Shown here: in pieces, positions 1 to 13,242 of the stretch | Position numbering within the stretch: the first letter of the stretch is position 1 | How the letters are laid out: each line of letters opens with the position of its first letter | Assembly: GCA_010279815.1 (NCBI GenBank) | Contig: QEOQ01000141.1 | Coordinates: 744,001 to 808,000, forward strand | Source: Brachionus plicatilis | Taxonomy: Eukaryota > Rotifera > Eurotatoria > Ploima > Brachionidae | Length of the DNA: 64,000 bases | Direction: 5' to 3' | Translations under genes and position numbers: made by a program | The notes under the pieces: generated by a model | Databases searched by the model: none | Told to the model about the DNA's origin: nothing | Seen by the model: only the letters and a program-made list of their open reading frames with translations

Positions 1-306
1 TGATAGGTTGTTTTACTAAAAAAACTGAGATCTAAACAGGAAAATTCTTAAAAAAATAAAAATAAAGTTTAAATCTTAAATCTAGCCAAAATTTTTTATC
101 TTATGATATTTTTAAATAAATGTGAAATTGAGAGAAAAATAATCGAATACATTACTTTTATTTTTTAAATGATAGTATTGTTTCAATCTATTAAAACTTA
201 GAGGTTCTTTATGTGATTTGGTAATAATATTTTAAAATTCTAATTTTTTTATCTGAGAAGAAAGCTTTATTTATTATTCAAGCCTTATAGGCAAAATAAA
301 TAGTGA

Positions 307-492
307 TGGGAAACGAAGTTAAGGTGGCATTGGTGGTGTCATTTCTTTGAGCTTTTTATTGAAAAAAAATCTTTTAATGAATTGATTTGATCAAATAATT
401 ACAAAATTAGTATAAAATAAAGCATATTATTTTTTTAAAATTTTTTAATTTATTAAAGTAGATTTAAGATGCCACCGCCACTTCGTTTGCCA
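307..492. repeat. Short inverted-repeat element (MITE-like)
   Basis: The arms GGGAAACGAAGTTAAGGTGGCAT (given here as GGGAAACGAAG plus GGTGGCAT) near 308-330 and the complementary ATGCCACC plus CTTCGTTTGCC near 470-491 face each other across about 140 bases of AT-rich sequence. The arms match imperfectly. No coding potential lies between them. This fits a small non-autonomous transposon, but no target-site duplication could be fixed. Confidence 0.45.
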
Positions 493-1893
493 ACATTAAA
501 AATTTAGGCTAATAAAATTTAAAAAAAGTATTAAAATAGAAAATAGGGAATAGAAAAAAGTGTAAAAGATTTGTTATTTGATACTTTAAAATTTTTGAAT
601 AAAAAATGAAAAACTAAACTTTGATGACTAATTTAGAAAAAAATGATCTATTTCTATTTCTTTTTTTTTCAACATTTGTTTAACAATAATTTAAAAATAA
701 TAAAAAATTTTAATTCTAGCAGATTTTTATAATATAAATGACGGAGTTTTAGAAATTTTAATTCATAACTCAATGATTTAATCACTTCTAAAAATTCTTG
801 CGTTATTAATATTCAATAATGTTTTTAATAATCAATCAATTGGTATTATCTATAAGTTTTAAAAGGAATTGTTTCCCGTGATATTAAATTTTACTATTAA
901 GTAGATTATGATGGCTCAGGCAAATACATTCTTTCTAAATTGAATTGTTAAAATAATGAAAAAAAAAGCCCTGTAAAATTGCATAGCTAAAGCACAACGT
1001 CAATTTCATAAGTCTTAAAGATTGAATGATTAGTAATGTTTAATTATTTTTAAGATTCCAACTACTATTATTAAATTAAAAGTACCAGATATAAAATTAA
1101 GATTATTTTACAAAAAAAACACTATAAAATTAAGGTACTTTAAAAATTAAAACATAATTGTACGTTTATTTTTTATGCCTTACTTCATTCAATTTATTTT
1201 CCTTTTCTTCATAAAGAAGAAGAAAAAAGAAAGGAAGAATCACTAAAATAAAAAGAAAGTGAGAGTCGATAAAAAGATAGAAATCATGTAAAAGATATTT
1301 TTAAGTTGTACTGTACAAATTTTATTTTTTATTTTTTTGCTTTTTTAAATTCATAATTTATTTTGTACCTAAATTGCTTACAGTGAACCAATATTTATAA
1401 TATTTCGATTATGAATTTTTATAAAGAGATGAAAAATATTATCATTGTCAATTAATTTTATAAAATAAAAAGATAAATAAAATTAATAGTAGGAATAGTA
1501 AAGTTTAGAACAGCAGTATTCTTTATTCTAGTGCCTTAAGTATTTTACGTCTTGCCGAGCTGCTCTCTTCTTTTTCCGGACAAAAAGTTGTATCTCGAAC
1601 TTGTTCTAGTTATCTCTATCAAAGAGCTTTTTATCATTCTTTCTGAGATTTAAATTTTAGCTTTTGGCAAAATTTACTCAACTTTTCAAATTATTTTCTC
1701 CTTGTTGATTAACTATTTTACTCATTTGCAAAAATTTTCTTCTATCAATAAAATTTTAATAAATTAAAAAAAAATAATTTGTAAATTTGCTCGAATATTT
1801 TATTGTTAATTTTTCTCTTATTATTTTAAATATAGTTTCTAATTTAAATTAATTAATTTCTAAAAAACATTATTCAAAAATTTTCAAGATCTG
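493..1893. other. Intergenic, no gene recognised
   Basis: Very AT-rich sequence with no convincing exon on either strand. A slightly GC-richer patch at about 1530-1625 is open in several minus-strand frames but gives no recognisable protein. Confidence 0.5.
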
Positions 1894-2280
1894 TCAAATA
1901 CAGTGCTGCTACGATACCTTGAATTCACCAAATTTTACGTAAATTATGGTAAATTCACAATATTTTACCATATTTACCGTAAAATATGGTAATCTAAAAA
2001 AGGGTATTTATCGTAAATTAACGATCCATTTTTTCTTTGTTGTTGAATTTTTACCATTGACCTTTTTTCACAAAAATTTATCGAAATTTACGTCAATTTT
2101 CGTCAAAAAATTCAATAAAATTTAAATTTTTTTCCTTTTTCAAAAATTCAAAAAAAAATTTTTTTTTCATGAAAATCGGTTTTTTTCGATAAATTTTGGA
2201 ATTTTTATTTTTCACTGAATCTTAAAATAATTTAGGTAAAATTTGGTGAATTCAAGGTATGGTAGCAGCACTGTATTTGA
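1894..2280. mobile_element. MITE with 45-base terminal inverted repeats, TA-type target
   Basis: The first 45 bases (TCAAATACAGTGCTGCTAC...) are the reverse complement of the last 45 (...GTAGCAGCACTGTATTTGA) with one mismatch. Inside, short blocks such as TTTTACGTAA and GGTAAA recur in both orientations. If the element proper starts at CAGTGCTGCTAC it is flanked by TA on both sides, as in Tc1/mariner-type elements. There is no transposase frame. Confidence 0.75.
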
Positions 2281-2893
2281 TTAAGTTTAAAAAAATCTTA
2301 AACAAGAAAAATTTTAAGCAAAATTCATGATTATTTTTAAGTCAAATAACTTTTTAAAAATAAACAAAATTAAATCGCTTTAATTTTTTAATATATAAAG
2401 TCAAGTCTTTATACTTGACTTAAATCTGAATTTTTACTTAAACTCAAGTGTGGTAAAAATATTAAAAATAATTGCATTTCTCAGTGATTGCATTATTTGC
2501 AATAGATTCATCATCTAATTAAGGTTCTCTAGATTAATTGAACAAAAAATGTTATCAGCTAAAAAGAAAATCAGAGTGAGTCGATTTTGCAAGGCTATTT
2601 ATTTGATAATGTAACACGTTGACCATAAAAATTATTATTTATATTTTAAAGTTCTCTTTTGATTATGATAATGATTACTGATTTTTAATAGCTTTCAGAA
2701 AATAAAAATGATTCAATAATTAACTAACATGCAATAGTGTTTTTATTATTATAGCAGAAAATCTATTTAATTTAGTAATCAAGTAAATTTTTTTTGTTGA
2801 AAAATTTTAATTCTGTTCTAAATGAAAACAAATACATTATTTTTAATTTTTTTAAATCCTCAAATAAACGATTTGCAAAAGAAGTGACAAAAT
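2281..2893. other. Non-coding stretch downstream of the orphan exon
   Basis: I searched the minus strand here for a second exon of the SUPV3L1-like gene and saw none. The short plus-strand frame at 2794-2982 is low-complexity and overlaps the antisense exon, so it is not called. Confidence 0.4.
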
Positions 2894-3286
2894 TTAATAA
2901 TTACATTTTTCTAGTTTGCCACCAAGTTCTAATCCAATATTTTCGTCAACACTTGTTAATGGTTTCACTTCAAGAGGCTTAAAAATATCTTCAGTCGTTT
3001 GTTTTTTTTCTTGATTAGAAGAAGTTTTTTTTTTGGTTGTTTCATTTTTTTTTATCTTTTGGGGTAGATTTTTATTTTTTGGATTTTGTTTTTTTGGAGT
3101 ATCTCGTGCTAAGTTTCGGTTTTGAGTATAATTACTTATTTCATTGGCATATGAGTGTATTTTTTGTTTTTCAAATTGTGAATATTGTATAATGGTCGAT
3201 AATACACGATAATTTTTAATTCCCACTTTTAAATTGTGTAAGGCATTCAGATTTTTAATTAGGAATTTGTTACAACAACGATTCAT
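2894..3286 (-). CDS. SUPV3L1: First exon of a SUPV3L1-like mitochondrial RNA helicase (partial)
   Basis: A minus-strand frame of about 128 codons starts at 3286 with a basic, mitochondrial-presequence-like N-terminus, followed by a Lys/Gln/Thr-rich low-complexity stretch. It ends in IFKPLEVKP then NIGLELGGKLEK. From memory, human SUPV3L1 has the same pattern (LFVPLTVKP then VGAELTRPLDK) just after its leader. The frame then meets a plausible donor (GAAAAAT, GTAATT) near 2905, and the stop at 2894 would be intron read-through. The helicase core is not visible in the remaining 2.9 kb to the window edge, so either the next intron is long or this is an orphan fragment. The start lies only 115 bases past the GEMIN6 stop on the same strand. 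The identity rests on one short motif. Confidence 0.45.
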   Translation of the reverse strand: MNRCCNKFLIKNLNALHNLKVGIKNYRVLSTIIQYSQFEKQKIHSYANEISNYTQNRNLARDTPKKQNPKNKNLPQKIKKNETTKKKTSSNQEKKQTTEDIFKPLEVKPLTSVDENIGLELGGKLEKCNY

Positions 3287-3401
3287 TCTAAGTAAAAAGA
3301 GACTTAAAATTTATTTTTAAAATTTAACTCAAGAATATTTAAAAGCTTTTTAAAGTGCTTTTGAAATATAAATAAAAAAAAGAGAATTTTCAAAAATTTA
3401 T

Positions 3402-3970
3402 TTAATTTAAATTTTTGATCAAACTTCTCACTTTGTCCAAAATTATCTCGTTTGTAGATTCACAATTTTTTTCTTCATAAGGAGCTCTTATTTGAACAGT
3501 GTCCAAAATGTTAATAATGGGAAAATCTGAGCCTTCAGCTGATTCTATTTTTAGCGGAAGGCGATTTTTTTGCAACCAGTCTACCAACTGATCTCTTCGC
3601 CTGGTTATTAATTCAACTGTAGGCTGTAATTGTTCTTGATCGCTGTCACTAAACAAGGTTTCTAATTTTTCCAATATTAACTGCTGTAAATTTGTATCTT
3701 GAACAGGAGAGGGTAATATTTTTACACTTTTTACTTCTTCGCCCATTACCATTGTTGCCTGATCGGGTTCATCGCCATCAAATGTCACCAAAACATAACT
3801 GTTTTAAATTAATGCAGCGAGTTTTAAGTTTTAAAATTACATTACAGCTTTTACCTTGATGAAACAGGATCAATTGTGAAAACCCATCCGATCAATTTAT
3901 CAGGACAAGACTTCAATTCGATTTCGACATATTTTTTCATAAATGCATACAGACTTGATGGATCATTCAT
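3402..3970 (-). CDS. GEMIN6: Gem-associated protein 6 (SMN complex)
   Basis: GEMIN6 is an Sm-fold subunit of the SMN complex that assembles Sm rings on spliceosomal snRNAs. There are two exons, 3855-3970 and 3402-3798, joined across a 56-base GT-AG intron and giving 170 residues (human protein 167). The N-terminus carries the Sm-like strand pattern (WVFTIDPVSS then YVLVTFDGDE). The C-terminal domain ends in APYEEKNCESTNEIILDKV, which matches the human PPYGPENCSSSNEIIL block closely. ATG 3970 is the only methionine in frame with these motifs that gives the family length. It is divergent from SCAPER, with about 0.9 kb between their starts. Confidence 0.88.
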
Positions 3971-4896
3971 GTCTAAAAAAATTCAAAATAAACAAAATTT
4001 TAATGAAAAAAAAGAAAATGACCTACTAAAAGGACTTCCTAAATTTCAAAACTAAATTTTACCAAAAAGAATGATCACTTTTTAGTTAATTTCTATTGAT
4101 ATGAGAAATAGATTAAAATTTTTTATTGGTTTTGTTCAATAAACTATGCGGATATTTATTTGTTTGAAAAATTCTTTGCTAAAAATTAAATTTGTTTTGA
4201 TAGCATAAATTTTGCTTCAAGGATTTTTTATTAAAGGGTCATCTTAGCGTTGAAGATTTAAAAAAGAAACTCATTATTAAGACCCTAATTATTAGCTTTA
4301 TCCTGTTTTTTGTGAATTTAGAAGTTAATTTAGAAGTTTATTCAAAATGAGATGAATTAAAGTAGAATTTAAAATTTACCAAAATTTCCAAGAGTATCGT
4401 GAAATATTGCAAAAATATGACCAAGCAATTTTCGGACTGAAGTCTGCTAGAAAGTTTATTCTTAAAATAAATTCGTATGTTGATAGCTGATTTTAAAATT
4501 CACATTGAGGATTAAATAAAAAAAATGTTTAAATATTTTATTAAATAATATAATAAACAGAAAATAATTTGAAATTATCTAATTTTCAGCAATGTATTTG
4601 TGATTGAATAGCTTGCAAGTGTTCAAAATTAAGTCGACAATTTATCAAGGAATGATCTTTTGAAATTTAAAAATTTTTGCAATATTAACCAAACTTTGAA
4701 AAAAATGTTATACCCGTCTGTCTTAAGATAATAGCTCACTATATTATAATTAAAATTAAATTCATAGATAATTTTTGTTTGCTTTAGGTCTAATCTTGGA
4801 AATTGATTATCTCAGGCCTAAGTAGAGCAATGGATGATTTTTAGATTTTATCTTTAAATAAAAACCTAGACATCCGCACAGATATTTAAATCAAGC
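3971..4896. promoter_or_regulatory. Shared intergenic region between GEMIN6 and SCAPER
   Basis: This 0.9-kb AT-rich region separates the divergent GEMIN6 (-) and SCAPER (+) start codons and must hold both promoters. I could not identify specific elements. Confidence 0.35.
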
Positions 4897-7800
4897 ATGA
4901 GCAATTTAGATAATCTAATACGATACATTAATGAAGGTGAATTGTTATCTAAGGTAAATTTCGTAATATTAAAAGCTGAATATTGTTAATTTTGACGGAT
5001 CTTTCGTTCTATTTGCGTTTCCATGGTTATTCTTGTTCTTTGATAAATAAAACGAAAAATCAAAATTAAATATTAATTTTTTTGAAATTTCGTTTTTCTC
5101 TTAAGGAGTATGAGGCTAGAATGAGTGTTTTAATGTCAGGTATAAACTCGAATTTGGACCAAAATTTAAGAAAAGGTAAAAAAAAAATTATGCAACACAA
5201 TTTAACTCAACAATCAACAAGAGGCCAAGCAAACGGCTTGGTAAACGAAAAATCAGCCACTTTTCTAACCGAAGAAATTTTGAACCTTAGCCTCGAACGG
5301 GCTAATAGCAAAATTTCAACAAATTCCAGCCAGTCTGACATTGTATCGGCCGAGAAAAGACCGAACAGAAACAAATTCAGACAAAAGCAGCAGCAAACAA
5401 CCAAAAAGCCGAAGGAACTTCAGAAAAAAGCAAAAAAAAATAGCACCATTTGTGTAAGTACCAAAATTGAGGCCACATCCAGCACCACTACACCATCGTC
5501 GAACGATTCTTATAAAAACCAGAATACAAGTGTCAAAAAACCAGACATTCGCTCAAGATATTGGGCTTATTTGTTTGACAATCTGAAGCGAGCTGTAGAC
5601 GAAATCTATCAAACTTGTGAAAACGATGAAAATGTCAACGAATGCAAAGTAAATAATTTAAACTAAGTTGGAAAAAAAATTTTTTTTAATTTTTACAGGA
5701 GGTAATTTTAATTTTGGAAAATTGTGTGCACGACTTTCGCTCATTGATAAGTCGAATTCAAACAATTCGGGAGCATGAAAAGCTTAAGGCCAACCAAAAG
5801 CCAGTGGCTTGGGAAGTTAGAAAATCGTCACCGAGAAAAACCAACAACCTTGTAAATTACTCAAGTAGTCAATTTAGTGAAGTTCAAGACTACAACAAGG
5901 AAATAAATAATTACAGAGATCAATCCACAATAGGCTTTAGGGACTTTAACCCTGGTCAAAATTTAGAGAATTGTTTTAGCAAAAATTTTAATGAATACAA
6001 CGATGAAGATTCTTACTTTGACGAATTTGATTTTGACAAAACTAACAAGTAAATTATTTAAATCTAAAATAATTATTTTTATGGATTTTTTCATTTAGTC
6101 AATATTTTTTTTTAATTATTTTAACTCAAACGTTAAACTTTTAAGGTTTCTAAAATTTTATTTTTTCTCTCTAGCGATCCCATTGATTTGCTAAACCATG
6201 AAACTTTTAGCGATTTACAATCAATAAGTAATAATATAAATATTTTTGGCAAATTAAGTTTATCATCAAAATTTAGCGACCATGCTCAAAATTGGCTGTG
6301 GATTAAAAACAAATAAAAAGAGATTTAAATAATTAAAATGTTGTCCCGTAAAACTAAAATTTTAAATTTAAAGCGATGAAAAAACATTAAAAAAATTTTT
6401 TTGAAAATTTAGTCATAAAAAAATATGAAGTCAAGAATTAAAAAAAAACACTCAAAATGAATTTTGAGTTTTAGAGCAATATAATTGTCAAATATCACTA
6501 ATTCGTGACTCATTTAAAAGATTTTGGATATTTTAAAAAATTTAAATTTTCATTCTCTTTATCAAATTTGTAAATTTTCAATTTAAAAATAGCTTAAAAA
6601 TAATAAATTTAAATGAAAATATTTAAAAAAATGAGAATCCAAAGAAAACAATTTAAAATACTTTTGATAGATTTAGTTGTATGCATTGGTTTTTTAATTT
6701 TACTTTTTTATTTGTTTTAATCCTCACCTCTCGAAAATTAAAATTAAAGTTTTTTAAATATTTTTTTTGTTAAAAAATTTATTGCAGAAGCATTTTTTTC
6801 TTTTAAACATTCAATCCTTTAATCGATTTATAATATATGCAAATCTTTGAAAAAATTTTATTGATGCAGAATAGTTCATAATACTTGGTTTTGTTCAAAC
6901 ATAAAAATGATATCTCTGCATTAAATTTTTCAACTAAAAATTAAAAAAAATTTTTAATAAAATTTGAAATTTGAGCATGGTGAGTAAATTTTGATCAGAA
7001 ATTTCAATTTGCCATACTTTTTAGATTTAATTTAAAAATAATTTATTTTAGACACCGATGATGTATCATTCAATACAACGTCTCCATTTATGGCTCAAAG
7101 TTTGTCGAATATTCCACCATCTAGCATCAATCACCTATCTGTACAGACGAATTATTTCAATAGTTTGCTAAATCAACAGCCTTGGATTACCAATTTGAAT
7201 CCGATCCAGTTGTCATTGATGCAATGTCAGTCCTTGAACCAAAATCAATTGATGAGCTACAGTAACATTATTTCCAATCCGTCCGAGCTGTCTCCATTCA
7301 ATAACAATCTAGCTAATCCAAGCCAGGCGTTTAATAGCGGCTTACTGAATGAGTCATTCGAGAATGTTTCTCTGTATGATGACTCTTTTAGAAATTTTAC
7401 GGTAAAAAATGCCAAGCAGAATGAAGTGGATGATGAACAGGGCGCTGATGATGAAGACGACGAGGCAGAAGAAGTTGATGATGAGGATGATATATTGGGA
7501 TATGAGTTTTTAAAGAAGACAAAGTTATCAAAGCGAAATGCCAATCAACGTCATGATAATATTTTGAAATATTATGAAGAAGAAGAAAAAACTATTGTAA
7601 TGGAAATTAAACAAGACGAAAAATTGCTTTCTTTTTTGAATGAAGAGGCCAAATTGACAAAACAACTGTCTTTTGATCAATTGATGCATTTTAGTCACCA
7701 ATATGACATCATTAAGGATAAAGGAAGTAAAGATAGTATGGCTAATGATTACGAGAATGAGGACTTAGTGGTAAGCTGTTTTATATGATCAAGATATCTT

Positions 7801-10800
7801 AATTTAAATGTGTATTTGAAAAAATATAAAATTGACTTATTTTCCAAAATATTTAATTAATTTTGTTATGAAAAATTAAAAAAATTTCAACATTCTTTAC
7901 CCTTTCTTACTTAATTTTACGTAAAATTTGGTAAAATTTATATTTTTCTTACCAAAATCCTCATTTATTGGCTGTAGAACGATTTACTAAAATCTACGTA
8001 TTTTAATGTAAGTTTACGTAATTTTTCGTAAAATTATAAATTTTTACCGACTAATATTCACGTAAGATTACTTAAGCTTACTAAAAATAATTTAAAATTA
8101 CGTAATATAGCCCATTCTTCACCTTTTATAAAAGCACTGTACTTTTGAATTAATAATTTATTTTTAACTCCTGAATCGGCTTCTGTACTCACAGTGTTAA
8201 GTTGATTAACAATAACAATATAAATTCGATTTTTAAATAATAAAATTTGTTTAAAAACTGAAAACAAGAAAAACAACTTCCAAAATGCATATAACTAATA
8301 GAGTTTTATAATTTATGTTTTTTGTGTGCTGAATTCTACAAAACCCTAACAAATTAAAAAGTTGAATTAATGTGTTGATTAACAATTTCAGATCAATCGA
8401 TCATACTCAAAAGTTGCTATGGAAAGCCTGTTTTTTCATAATAAAAGAATAGAAAAGTAAATTAAAATAACTTATTTTTATTTATTATGAATAGAATTTA
8501 GATAAAACAATGATAAAAAATGCAAATATTTTTAATTAGTTACGAGAGAAAGACATCTTTTAGAATTACAATAATTTTAATTGCTCGATCTTATTAATTT
8601 GATTATTTTGAAAGAAAGAGCAATAGATATGAGCTTTTTTTTTGAAAATTCGCATTTATATTTTAAAATACAAAAATGGGTTTTGTGAAGTTAAGTACAA
8701 AAGAACAGAACAAAATGATAAAAAATTGAATAATTTTTTTGCTAAAAGTTTAAAATTAATTCCGTAAATGCAACATGTTGCAACTGTCAAAGTCTGCTAA
8801 TGATGTGCAGAATCTCTGCAAAATGCACTGCTCTTGAACACATTTAAATCTAATTTCTACTAAATTTGCAGAGTTTTGCAGACCTTGATAGCTGACGCAA
8901 CTTTGAAAGTTGCACAATGTCGTAATCACGAAACTAATTTTAAACTATATTTGTGAAAAGAAATTGTTTTAAGCTCTAGAAAACTTTTCAAATCAAAAAC
9001 AAATATATTTAATTTTTCTAAATAAGAACAATTTAAATTTTTTAAGATTTATTGTTAAAAAAAATCATTTTAAAGAATTGTCAGAATTTTTATTTCAATT
9101 ATTTTTAAATAGAGTTTCAAATATAAATGTTTTATGCTAAATTTAAATTATCTAGTTAATTTTGCATAACTCCAATTTTACAAGTAACCTAAACAATTTT
9201 TATTTTCTTGTTAATTAACTCATTAATGTTTCATAAGATTAAGAATTGTTATTTTGAATTTTTAATATTTGGATTATTTTATTAAAAGCTCTTGAAATTA
9301 AAAAAATCACACATTCTATCATGAGAAAGTAGGAAATTAAATCTTCCAAAATATTCAATTAAAGAAGAGTTATTTTTAAACTTTGGTTAAATTTAATTTT
9401 TATTACTTTGATCTATTTTTTAACTTACAGCGAAAAACAGTCAAAATTTGTCTATTTAATTTTTATTTTAAGAATAGCAAATTTTCAACGGATTTAGAAA
9501 ATAATGATACAGAAAGAAACACACCTTTAATCGACTATTGGAAAAAAGTCAATCATCAAGGTAACTTATTAAATTAAGTTCAAAATTATTTATTAGAAAA
9601 AAATTTTAATTAAAAACCAGATGATGGAGAGTACGAATTCGAATCGAATCGCACTCCAGGCCGAGCCATTCACGTTCATGAAAAGCTCATGTCCATGCCG
9701 AGAAAAGAATCACCAAATGAAAGACGGAGAAAACATGAAGAAAAACAAGCCAGAGCCCAGGAAAAACGAGAACAATTTTATCAAGAGCGGCTTAATAAAC
9801 TAAGAGAATTGACTAAAAAAATCGAAAAAGTATCTGACTTGAAAAAAAAATTATTAAGAACCAAAAAGGTGACTTTGTTGGCAAAATTAGAGCGTGCCGA
9901 AGAGAAGCGACAGTACTTGCTTAATTTAAAAGCAACCAAGGCAGCTGCTGAAGAACAAAAAGCCCATGAAATCGCTTTTATCAACAATCTAGCTGCCCAG
10001 AATAGAAAGCTGTCAATTCTTGAAAAACACGAGCGACGAAATGAGGTAATCAAGCACAACATTGAAGAGGAACGCCTACGCAAACAAGAAGAACAAAAGG
10101 CCAAGGAACAAGCTGCTGAATTGAGGCGCAAAAAGTTGGAGAATCAGCGAATGGCAAAAATAACTGAAATAATGGAAAAACGAAAGCAAAAACAATCAAA
10201 AATTGAGCAAACTCAGCTTGAAAAAGAAAAAGAAAGAATGGAAACCGCTAGGGCAAAAGTGAAGTCAAGAGAAATGAAATTGGCTCGAAAAGAGGCTCAG
10301 TTCCAAGCCAACAAGCAGCAAGTCAAAAAGCGTCTCATGCAAAAGCAAGAAGAATGGGGTAAGCGTCACGAATTAAATTTGGAAGAAATTAGAAAAAAAG
10401 CTTTCGAAATGAGTGTTATGCATTTTTCTGGCGAGGACAACTCTGGCGAAGCGCCCGCACCGCATCCTTATGATAAACCAAAGTATTGCAAAGTGTGCAA
10501 TGTGACCATAAATTCGGAAGTTCAACTAAAATCTCATCTGCGTGGACTTAAGCATCAACAAGTGATGAACGAGTCCAATCAAGGCAAAAATTTGACTCGA
10601 TCCGAAATCGAAGAGTACAATCTCAATTGCATCATAGACATCCCAAAAGAAAACAACGACAAAGAGTCGCTGGCCAGCGAAGAGCGCAAGCGACAACTTA
10701 AAAAGCGCCTAAAAAAACTAAAGGCAAAATTGTCCTCAAAAGGCTCAGAATATGAAAACAACAACCAGGACAACTTGACTCCCGGCGAAGTTAGTTCACT

Positions 10801-12476
10801 AAAGGGTCTAAAAAATTCCAAAGTTCCCAAATTGGTAAAAGAAATGGAAAAAAATGCCAACAATATTCCAATGTTGAGCAAACATAGCAGCGAAATGGTC
10901 AGAATTATCCAAAAAAATTCACTAGAGGCCACACTATTCCGACAAGTCAATGGACCTTCAATTATTATAAAACTTTTAGAACAAGTTTCTTTGCTCTCGG
11001 CTCAGCAGCCCACTGCCGAAATAAACTCTAAATGTGCCAACAATTTGATAAGCATATTGGTTAATGTGGTCCAAAATTGTCTCAACTCATCAATTGACTT
11101 TGTTTTGAGCAATAAATTAATGAGCCTGGTGGAAATTCTCAATGACCATTCGAACATAATGCTTTTGGACATTACTGGCTTCGATTTTGGCTCCACTTCT
11201 TCAAATAAAAATAAAATTTCCAACAATTGGTTGATTTGTTCCAGCTTGTTTGAGTTGATCAGCTCCATTTTCAGCTCGTTGAATTCAGAATTTGGAAAAA
11301 TAAATATGCAACATCAATCTTGTGATTCCAGCTCGATATCTACGGATGAAGACTGTAAAAAGATCGATCATGTTTTTTTCATACAAAGGGCCACAGATCT
11401 TGCCGGATTGATGATTAGCTACGGTTTGGTAGATACATTGAGTATTTTTTTCAGCAATATTCGCGGACCTTTGGATAATGACCAACATATGGCCGAAATT
11501 TTGAAGAGTTGTCTCAAATTTTTAGTAGAAATAACAAAATTTTCAAATAAAAGGTAGTTTTTTTTTGTTTTTTTTTTGTTTTTTTTTTTGGTTTATTATT
11601 TTGTTAAAGAAAATATAGTGAAACTTTTACGGATAAAAAATCGGATGACAGCACTGGTATTATCAATACGCTAAAAGCAACAAATTTGGCCAATATTGTG
11701 TCAATGCTGTACGGAATGCTTCACAAAGACGCGTCAACACCAGTCAAATTGAGCCAGCTAAATTGTCAAAGTATGAAAAAATTGTCCACAAACACCTTTG
11801 GTTTATGCCTACTAAGTTTGAAACTTTTGAATCAAATATTAGTTCTAGATCTGACACTTTTTCAAGTAAGAATTCTAAAGAAATTTTGAAAAAAATTTTT
11901 TTAATTTTAATTAAGAATGTTCTGGGCGAAGACAGCTTGTCATTGCAGGTCAGACATATTTGTTCCTATCTGATTTGGTACTTTAAGACTTACAGCTCTG
12001 AAGACTTGCTACACGAAGTCATTCTATTGATTGGATACTTCACTGCATTAAATTCTGAAAATCAAGTAACTTAAAAATTTTGTAAAAATTTATTTAATCT
12101 TTGAAATAAAGCGTAAAATTGTTCTTGGTACTCCACCAACTATTCTGCAACAATTGTGTAATTTACCGTTCAACTACTTTTCTGACAAACGCTTGGTATC
12201 AATTCTTTTTCCTACACTAATAAGCTGTTGCTTCAACAACGAAAAAAATAAAAGTGTTCTTACTAATGAACTAAGTGCCGATATGTTGGTTAATTTTATT
12301 CAAGAAAAACTTGGCTATAACGAAGAAAAAACAGTGAATAAACAACTTGATGGTATTTTGAATATAAAATAATTATTTTTTAGTTTTTATTTTCATCGAA
12401 TTTAGATAAATTTCAATTTGACAAACGATTCCCATCAAAACTTTGGCAAGAAGCAATAAATTATTTTACAATGTGA
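4897..12476 (+). CDS. SCAPER: S-phase cyclin A-associated protein in the ER (SCAPER)
   Basis: SCAPER is a large zinc-finger protein linked to cyclin A and, in animals, to ciliary function. I assemble 12 phase-consistent exons: 4897-4953, 5106-5648, 5699-6048, 6175-6227, 7052-7770, 8392-8456, 9478-9560, 9621-11553, 11610-11865, 11916-12065, 12112-12352 and 12406-12476, for about 1,506 residues (human about 1,400). The N-terminal family block RYWAYLFDNLKRAVDEIYQT is clear, followed by an acidic and Asn-rich region. The large exon encodes RAIHVHEKL, a long charged coiled coil (HEEKQARAQEKRE onward) and a C2H2 finger CKVCNVTINSEVQLKSHL near 10490-10560. The C-terminal blocks NLPFNYFSDKRL and RFPSKLWQEA match the family end. 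The joins around 6227/7052 and 8392-9478 are the least certain; 9431 is an alternative acceptor. Confidence 0.92.
7890..8141. repeat. Degenerate ACGTAA-rich repeat in a SCAPER intron
   Basis: This intronic stretch repeats TTTTACGTAA, GGTAAAATT and ACGTAAGATTACTTAAG. Its right end reads, on the minus strand, TACAGTGC then GAATGGGC then ATTACGTAATTTTA, resembling the ends of the MITE at 14322-14753. The left end does not pair well, so it is a decayed or single-ended copy. Confidence 0.4.
8676..8942 (-). repeat. Dispersed repeat, copy 1, in a SCAPER intron
   Basis: The reverse complement of this stretch aligns by eye with 34965-35236. Shared blocks include GGGTTTTGTGAAGTT, GTACAAAAGAACAGAACAAA, CTGCTAATGATGTGCA and GCAACTTTGAAAGTTGCA-like ends. 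Each copy also has internal inverted repeats built on TGCAACTTTGAA. This is a non-autonomous transposon family. Confidence 0.6.
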
Positions 12477-13242
12477 TTTTCAAAAAAAACAGATTGATTA
12501 TTTTATCTTAATTAAAAATTTTTTAAAAACTATTTATTTCAATTTTTTCGTCAGCTAGGCCAAATAAAAATTGGAAAAAAAAAATTTTTTACACAAAAAT
12601 TTTTCTCCGAAAAAATTCTAAAAATCTTTTTTTAAAGCTGATTTAAATGCAAATTTAGAAAGTTAAGAATATTTTGGAGAAAATGACAATAGCCAGGAAA
12701 TACTCAACACAATTATATTTTCTGTTATTAATGATAAATGAATTTATAGTTCTAATGCATCAGAATATATTGAGAGATACCTTCCGATTCAAATATGTAA
12801 GGTTCCGGCAATTGAAAAATTTCATACTATCAATACTTTTCAAATCAGATTCGGAATCTAATTACGGAAAAAAACACAGAAAATTTATTTTTTATATTCC
12901 CAAAAAATAGTTTGGACCTCCATCAATATAAAACATAATTTGGTTGATCATTGTTTCTGATCGATATCTAAGCTATTTGATAATGAATCATATATAGTAG
13001 GAACATATTCTGAAAGCTCATATTCTAATCTACAAGACGCTGTGTTAAATATTGTTAAAAAAAATTCTGAGTTTTTATCCCAGGCAAAAAGATGAAAAAT
13101 GCGCATAACAGTAAAATCGAAACTCATTCTTCAAAATATCCATTTCTCCCAAATTTTATAATATACTGTTAAACAAGACAAAATTCTGAACAAAATTTTG
13201 GGATAAGTTTTTTATATTTTACTTTATTTTCCAAATAATTTT
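12477..13242. other. Non-coding region after SCAPER
   Basis: SCAPER 3' flank. The small open frame at 12674-12910 has no recognisable motif and AT-driven composition, so it is not called. Confidence 0.4.

Noticed and set aside
1530..1625. GC-richer patch with open minus-strand frames, considered as the missing second exon of the SUPV3L1-like gene.
   Set aside because: Splice phase from the first exon would create an immediate stop, and neither alternative frame resembles the helicase.
2794..2982. Plus-strand frame of 62 codons.
   Set aside because: It is antisense to the exon at 2894-3286 and has AT-driven composition.
12674..12910. Plus-strand frame of 78 codons after SCAPER.
   Set aside because: No motif, no splice context, composition typical of chance frames in AT-rich DNA.
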